64,000 nt of DNA, from NCBI RefSeq assembly GCF_016623615.1, contig NZ_JAEHFX010000006.1, positions 62,001 through 126,000 on the forward strand. The letters run 5' to 3'. Source of the stretch: Adhaeribacter terrigena (GTDB lineage Bacteria; Bacteroidota; Bacteroidia; Cytophagales; Hymenobacteraceae). A model generated the notes under the pieces. The model searched no databases. It saw only the letters and a program-made list of their open reading frames with translations, and was not told where the DNA came from. The number at the start of each line of letters is the position of its first letter. The first letter of the stretch is position 1. A program made the position numbers and the translations under genes. Of this stretch, positions 60,374-64,000 are shown piece by piece.

Positions 60374-61138
60374 ATGCGCCGGAAAAGCTTTTCTATGATG
60401 ACCTTCTTATTTATACTCCTGACTTTTTTTAGCTGTCAGGTAAAACCGGAAACTGCTATGATTACTATAAACGAACAACCTTCAGCCACGGGGCAAACCG
60501 AAGAAAAGCTGGCTTTGCATTATTTGGAAAGGCCGGCAAAAACTGCCGCCGGAAAACGCCGGGCCATCATTCTACTTCACGGGGTAGGCAGCAACGAACA
60601 GGATCTGTTTGGTTTGGCTCCGCACCTGCCCGATGATCTGCTGGTAATTTCGCCGCGCGGTCCGTTTACCTTGGGTGCCGGCCGGTACGCCTGGTACGAA
60701 GTCGATTTTTCCACCGGAAAACCCGTATTCAACGCCAGCCAGGAAGCCCAAAGCCGGGAACTGATCCTGCAATTTATCCGGCAGGTAAAGCAGAAATATA
60801 AGCTGGACGAAGTGTATCTGGGCGGTTTCAGCCAGGGCGGCATCATGAGCTACAGCATCGGCCTCACCCACCCTACCGAAGTTACCGGGATCATGTCCTT
60901 AAGCGGCCGCCTGCTTACGGAAATACGGCCTCAGGTAAAACCAGGCAAAGACCTGAAAAACCTGAAGGTCTTCATTTCGCACGGCACCAAGGATGGCACC
61001 TTGCCCGTTCATTACGCCCGCGAAGCTTCCACGTATATCCAGGAGTTGGGAATTAAGCAGACTTACCATGAATTCGAAATAGGGCATCAGTTGAATGATC
61101 AGGTGTTAGCCGAATTGGTTAAGTGGCTTCAGAAATAA
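60374..61138 (+). CDS. Phospholipase/carboxylesterase family lipoprotein
   Basis: The 254-residue product has a lipobox FFSC (Cys ~21), ILLHGVGSNEQDLFGLAPHL, catalytic Ser in LGGFSQGGIMSY, Asp in SHGTKDGTLPVHYA and His in FEIGHQLN. This is the acyl-protein thioesterase/carboxylesterase alpha/beta hydrolase fold. It lies 5 bp after the dioxygenase-like gene and is probably in one operon with it. Confidence 0.88.
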   Translation: MRRKSFSMMTFLFILLTFFSCQVKPETAMITINEQPSATGQTEEKLALHYLERPAKTAAGKRRAIILLHGVGSNEQDLFGLAPHLPDDLLVISPRGPFTLGAGRYAWYEVDFSTGKPVFNASQEAQSRELILQFIRQVKQKYKLDEVYLGGFSQGGIMSYSIGLTHPTEVTGIMSLSGRLLTEIRPQVKPGKDLKNLKVFISHGTKDGTLPVHYAREASTYIQELGIKQTYHEFEIGHQLNDQVLAELVKWLQK

Positions 61139-61159
61139 GGAATAGTAAAGTAGCTTCTT

Positions 61160-61204
61160 CAAACGCTATGGTTTGCAGGTAAGTTTGCAGGTAAAAAAGT
61201 CAGG
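61160..61204 (+). repeat. CGSTA motif copy 40 (with internal duplication)
   Basis: Core CGCTATGG, TTT, then AAAAAAGTCAGG. A 12-bp tandem copy of GTTTGCAGGTAA separates the two parts. Without it the distance is 13 nt. Confidence 0.75.
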
Positions 61205-61227
61205 TTGGGTTTCCGGCCTGACTTTTT
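61193..61227. terminator. Intrinsic terminator between inverted motif copies
   Basis: The stem AAAAAAGTCAGG / CCTGACTTTTT with loop TTGGGTTTCCGG. It is flanked by motif copies 40 and 41. Confidence 0.9.
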
Positions 61228-61250
61228 AATTTATTCGGCATAGCGTTTGG
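61217..61250 (-). repeat. CGSTA motif copy 41
   Basis: Core CGCTATGC, then AAAAAGTC at 13 nt on the minus strand, paired with copy 40. Confidence 0.78.
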
Positions 61251-61314
61251 AAAGGAACATTATATTAAATTTTCTAAATCCAACGTTAACTATCCAATTC
61301 CTAAACTTCCAGCC

Positions 61315-62052
61315 ATGTATAAAATTCCTGTATTCGTTGCCCTTTTAGCGTTAGCAAGTTGCCAAGCCAATGAAGGCCGGATCGATTCCCGCCATAAAAC
61401 CATTATGATAAAAGCAGCCGGTGAAGTAGAAACTGTACCCGATATGGCGACTTTCCGGATCCACCTGTCGTGTTTAAAACCAACCATTGGTGCTTCAAAA
61501 CAATGTCTGGTAGATAAATCGAATGCGCTGCATAAAAAGCTGTTAAACTTTAACCTCTACCCGAAGGATATACTTACTACTTCCGTGGATCTGCAAAAAG
61601 GCTATGAATGGCGGAATAACTCCCGGGTTTTTACGGGTTATAACAGCGCCACTACCCTGATCGTGACGGTGAAAAACCTGGATAACCTGGACCGGATCTA
61701 CACCGAGCTGATCGAAAACCAGAATTTAGAGATCGGGAATTTAGTGTACTCCCATTCTAAGTTAGACAGCCTTAAAAACGAAGCCTACCTGAAAGCACTC
61801 CGCAATTCCAAGGTGCTGGCCGACCGGTTACTGACCGAACTGCCGGAAAAGAAAAAGGAAATTTTAAAGATCGGGAATGTGGCTATTTCGGCGTCTTTGC
61901 CGGAACCCAGAGATGCGGCGCAACAGGATTATGCCGTTTATGAACAAGCAGCCACCGTTGGGGTTGCGGCGCAAGCTAACCGGTCTATTTCGGTAAGCCG
62001 AGGAACGGTGCTGGTAAATGCGGATTTGTTTGTGGAATATTTAATTAAATAG
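61315..62052 (+). CDS. SIMPL domain lipoprotein
   Basis: The 245-residue product has a lipobox LASC (Cys ~16), then IMIKAAGEVETVPDMATFRI, KDILTTSVDLQKGYEW, FTGYNSATTLIVTVKNLDNL and RSISVSRGTVLVNADLFVEY. This is the SIMPL (DUF541) oligomeric fold of periplasmic proteins. The role is unknown; some members respond to stress. Confidence 0.88.
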   Translation: MYKIPVFVALLALASCQANEGRIDSRHKTIMIKAAGEVETVPDMATFRIHLSCLKPTIGASKQCLVDKSNALHKKLLNFNLYPKDILTTSVDLQKGYEWRNNSRVFTGYNSATTLIVTVKNLDNLDRIYTELIENQNLEIGNLVYSHSKLDSLKNEAYLKALRNSKVLADRLLTELPEKKKEILKIGNVAISASLPEPRDAAQQDYAVYEQAATVGVAAQANRSISVSRGTVLVNADLFVEYLIK

Positions 62053-62075
62053 AATTCAAGCCGATTTATGAGTTA

Positions 62076-62105
62076 GAGCTTTTTGCTGAATTTGGGTAGC
62101 GTTTT
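62076..62105 (-). repeat. CGSTA motif copy 42
   Basis: Core CGCTACCC, AAA, then AAAAGCTC at 13 nt on the minus strand, after the SIMPL gene. Confidence 0.6.
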
Positions 62106-62185
62106 GCTTGAAAAATTCGTTTATAAATTGACATGCTTTTAAAGCCTGAAAATTATCGATAGATTGAATTTCGTTTTGAATTGCC

Positions 62186-62428
62186 ATGAAAGATATAAAA
62201 GATTACATCGCCACAGATCCGGAAGTTTTAGGTAGGCAGCCGGTCTTCAAAGGTACGCGGGTTCCAATAGAAACGATGTTTCTGCATTTGGAAAAAGGTG
62301 TTTCATTGGATGAATTCCTGGAAGATTTCCCGAGTGTACAGAAAGAACAGGCTGTGGCGGTTTTAGGATTTGCAGAGAAAATAATGACTTCCAAGAATAT
62401 CCTGAAACTTTATGAAACTGCTGCTTGA
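62186..62428 (+). CDS. DUF433 antitoxin-like protein
   Basis: The 80-residue product has VLGRQPVFKGTRVPIETMFL, HLEKGVSLDEFLEDFPSVQK and AVAVLGFAEKIM. This is the DUF433 (VapB-type winged helix) family, normally encoded upstream of a DUF5615 PIN-like toxin. The toxin frame overlaps its end by 17 bp, so the two are translationally coupled. Confidence 0.9.
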   Translation: MKDIKDYIATDPEVLGRQPVFKGTRVPIETMFLHLEKGVSLDEFLEDFPSVQKEQAVAVLGFAEKIMTSKNILKLYETAA

Positions 62429-62732
62429 CGAAAATCTTCCCTAGCGACTAAAACTCGATTTTCCAGAGCACGAAATTTACACCGTTTTTGAGAAAGGCTG
62501 GGCTGGCAAGAAAGATGGCGAAATAATGGAATTGCTAAAAGCCGGGAACTTTGACGCCTTCCTTACTTTCGACCGGAATCTACAATATCAACAAAACTTC
62601 AAAAAGTTTACTGTTCCGGTTTTGGTGCTGAGTGCGCCTGACAATACTTATCTGACCTTAAAAGAATTTGTTCCCAAGATCCAAATGATATTTAAAGGGA
62701 AATTGATTTCAGGGGTAAACGTTATTTCATAA
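62412..62732 (+). pseudogene. DUF5615 PIN-like toxin with in-frame amber codon
   Basis: From ATG 62412 the frame reads MKLLLDENLP, a TAG at 62442-62444, then RLKLDFPEHEIYTVFEKGWA, followed by FDAFLTFDRN and the usual end. Asp in LLDENLP and in LTFDRN, the expected metal ligands, are both present. Everything but codon 11 looks intact, so it is a recent nonsense mutation, a suppressed stop, or a sequencing error. A downstream ATG (62526) could give only the C-terminal 68 residues. Confidence 0.8.
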
Positions 62733-62763
62733 GAACGCTATCGTTTTAAAGCAAAAAAGTCAG
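62731..62763 (+). repeat. CGSTA motif copy 43
   Basis: Core CGCTATCG, TTTT, then AAAAAGTCAG at 13 nt. It begins at the toxin stop codon and is paired with copy 44. Confidence 0.88.
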
Positions 62764-62788
62764 GCTGGGTTTCCGGCCTGACTTTTTT
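62753..62788. terminator. Intrinsic terminator between inverted motif copies
   Basis: The stem AAAAAAGTCAGGC / GCCTGACTTTTTT with loop TGGGTTTCCG. It ends the toxin-antitoxin-like operon. Confidence 0.92.
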
Positions 62789-62810
62789 GTTGGGTTCAGG
62801 TAGCATTTAT
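62778..62810 (-). repeat. CGSTA motif copy 44
   Basis: Core TGCTACCT, then AAAAAGTC at 13 nt on the minus strand. It is the last copy before the AT-rich ATPase gene. Confidence 0.65.
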
Positions 62811-62899
62811 CAACACCAAGAATTGCTAACATAAAACATTAGAATATATCCAAAATTTCTTATATTGCTTTATAGTTTGGAAAGAAAACAATCATTCTA

Positions 62900-64000
62900 A
62901 TGAATATTATTGATCAGATCGAAATAAAAAATTTCCGTTCTTTTGGAAATAGAAAGAAAGAATCTATTAAGGTAATTCGTTGTCAAGATCTTAATATTAT
63001 TTCAGGAGCAAATGACTCAGGTAAATCAAATATTCTAAGGGCTTTAAATTTATTTTTTAATAAAAAAACAGATTTAAACAGCTTTTTCAATTTTGAGAAG
63101 GACTTCTTTAAAAAGGAAGGATATGATGATAATGAGATAAAGGAGGAGTTAGTAACAATTAAAATATGGTTTGTTAACCCTAAGAATATTGGTAAGAATA
63201 ATGAGAAGAAAACCAACATTTACCTACCAGAAAAATTTTGGGTAAGCAGGAGATGGAAAAACACATCTGAATTTAGCCAATATGTTCAATTATCAAGTAT
63301 TGAAAGAGAATTTGAAGATGAAAAGGGAAATGATTTTAATTACTTTTTAGAAAACAAACCAGATGGCTCTAAATCTTTAAAATCTAATGCTAGAGCAAGT
63401 TTACAAAAACAATTAACAGACTTTATCAATTCAATCCAGTTTCACTATATACCAGCGATAAAGGATAACAATTACTTTTCTCACCTTTATGGTGAACTCC
63501 AGCAAACATTATGGAAGACAAAGATTTCTTCGGTAGAAGAAAGAAAAAATGAATTTGAAAAAGCAATCCAAGTTGAAACAGATCAACTGATGGAAGAATT
63601 TAAAAATTCAATAGATTCTAATGGTAACAACTTTATCGAACCAGTTTTTCAACTTCCTTCTGATCTAATTAATTTATTCCGGGCATTAGTGGTTCAAACA
63701 GGCAATGTGGATTTAACACTTAGAGGTGATGGATTCCAAGCAAAACTAATACCTGAAATTCTCAATTTTATTGCCATTAAAGAACTCTCATTTACTACAA
63801 AAAGTATTAAATCTGATTACAAGGCGAAGAAATATTTTATTTGGGGTTTCGAAGAACCAGAAAATTCTTACGAATACAGAAATGCCCAAATCCTTGCTCA
63901 AAAATTTAAATCAAAGTTCTCAAAAAACGCTCAAATTTTCATATCCACCCACTCATTCAACTTCTTAGCTTTAAGAGGGGATAATATTAGTTTTTATAGA
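62900..64000 (+). CDS. AAA family ATPase, 5' part (OLD/AAA_15-like)
   Basis: The frame from ATG 62900 is open to the window edge (367 residues). It begins MNIIDQIEIKNFRSFGNRKK, has Walker A ISGANDSGKSNILRALN, Walker B-like YFIWGFEEPENSYEY and the switch-like QIFISTHSFNFLAL near the end. This is the SMC-like ATPase head of OLD-type and AAA_15/21 proteins, which serve as sensors in many phage-defence pairs (for example Gabija, Septu and PARIS types). It is much more AT-rich than the rest and contains no CGSTA motif. A C-terminal nuclease or partner gene, if any, lies outside. Confidence 0.85.
   Translation, partial: MNIIDQIEIKNFRSFGNRKKESIKVIRCQDLNIISGANDSGKSNILRALNLFFNKKTDLNSFFNFEKDFFKKEGYDDNEIKEELVTIKIWFVNPKNIGKNNEKKTNIYLPEKFWVSRRWKNTSEFSQYVQLSSIEREFEDEKGNDFNYFLENKPDGSKSLKSNARASLQKQLTDFINSIQFHYIPAIKDNNYFSHLYGELQQTLWKTKISSVEERKNEFEKAIQVETDQLMEEFKNSIDSNGNNFIEPVFQLPSDLINLFRALVVQTGNVDLTLRGDGFQAKLIPEILNFIAIKELSFTTKSIKSDYKAKKYFIWGFEEPENSYEYRNAQILAQKFKSKFSKNAQIFISTHSFNFLALRGDNISFYR

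Noticed and set aside
1937-62810. The dispersed motif as a promoter element
   Set aside because: Read in reverse it contains TAGCGTTTT, near TAnnTTTG, but it is offset by one base, no TTG sits 19-21 nt upstream, and most copies follow stop codons or lie inside genes.
1937-62810. The dispersed motif as only an intrinsic terminator
   Set aside because: Many copies have no adjacent hairpin, some lie in mid-gene, and several true terminators (2003, 5402, 10201) carry no motif core in their stems.
1937-62810. The dispersed motif as a strand-polarised guide such as KOPS or Chi
   Set aside because: The 22:22 strand split in one 64-kb window shows no polarity. A window spanning origin or terminus could mimic this, but no switch point is seen.
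1-64000. CRISPR arrays, rRNA and tRNA genes, complete IS elements
   Set aside because: No regularly spaced identical repeats, no cloverleaf or rRNA stretches and no transposase-like proteins were recognised on either strand. A tRNA could be missed by eye, so a tRNAscan run would settle it.

Overview
The window is Bacteroidota DNA, most likely Cytophagales and plausibly Hymenobacteraceae. The evidence is gliding/type IX secretion genes (gldC, gldA-gldF-gldG), two T9SS C-terminal sorting domains (type B at the left edge, type A on a CHRD protein), the Bacteroidota promoter form (TTG, 21 nt, TAnnTTTG) and almost no Shine-Dalgarno sequences. Base composition is even, roughly mid-40s percent GC by eye. 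The exceptions are an AT-rich cassette-like gene near 46.4-46.9 kb and an AT-rich ATPase gene that runs off the right edge. There are no rRNA or tRNA genes, CRISPR arrays or complete insertion sequences. One structural RNA is present: SRP RNA, with a complete promoter.

Layout. 0-13 kb: end of a T9SS substrate, YbaB, a glycosyltransferase, a lipoprotein with TPRs, pyruvate dehydrogenase E1 beta, a STAS protein, a methyltransferase, a four-CHRD secreted protein, guanine deaminase, ffh. 11.7-29.4 kb: a surface-polysaccharide locus. Its core is a full pseudaminic (nonulosonic) acid route: PseB, PseC, a NeuB-like/SpsF-like cytidylyltransferase fusion, a PseG-PseH fusion and PseI. Accessory members are an aldo/keto reductase, an SDR, a GT-B-like transferase, a deacetylase-like protein and a flippase. 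A prolyl oligopeptidase sits inside it. 29.5-47.7 kb: housekeeping genes (ftsE, transaldolase-like, SRP RNA, guaA, hemL, dcd, hutI) mixed with lipoproteins and gldC. 47.7-53.4 kb, minus strand: gldA-gldF-gldG, a DUF4340 protein, dnaN. 53.6-62.7 kb: SDRs, a GIN-domain lipoprotein, MlaE/MlaF, a Crp-like regulator, a DOPA-dioxygenase-like protein, an esterase, a SIMPL protein, and a DUF433/DUF5615 toxin-antitoxin-like pair whose toxin frame carries an amber codon. 62.9 kb to the end: a truncated AAA ATPase that looks like the start of an accessory, possibly defence, module.

The strongest unexplained signal is a dispersed motif of about 30 nt, found about 44 times (about one per 1.45 kb, 22 copies on each strand). 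It reads AAAACG[C/G]TA, then N[C/G][C/G], four A/T, six free bases, then AAAAA[C/G]T[C/G]. The distance from TA to the A-tract is 13 nt in nearly every copy. Copies cluster just after stop codons, often as inverted pairs around a GTCAGG/CCTGAC terminator. Several lie inside genes, and the five sense copies there are all read in the same frame as Lys-Thr-(Val/Leu). Density, strand balance, paired copies at terminators and A/T tracts one helical turn apart all recall the DNA uptake sequences of Pasteurellaceae and Neisseria. I know of no such sequence described in Bacteroidota. A second class of spacer holds degenerate tandem words at one end and their reverse complement at the other.
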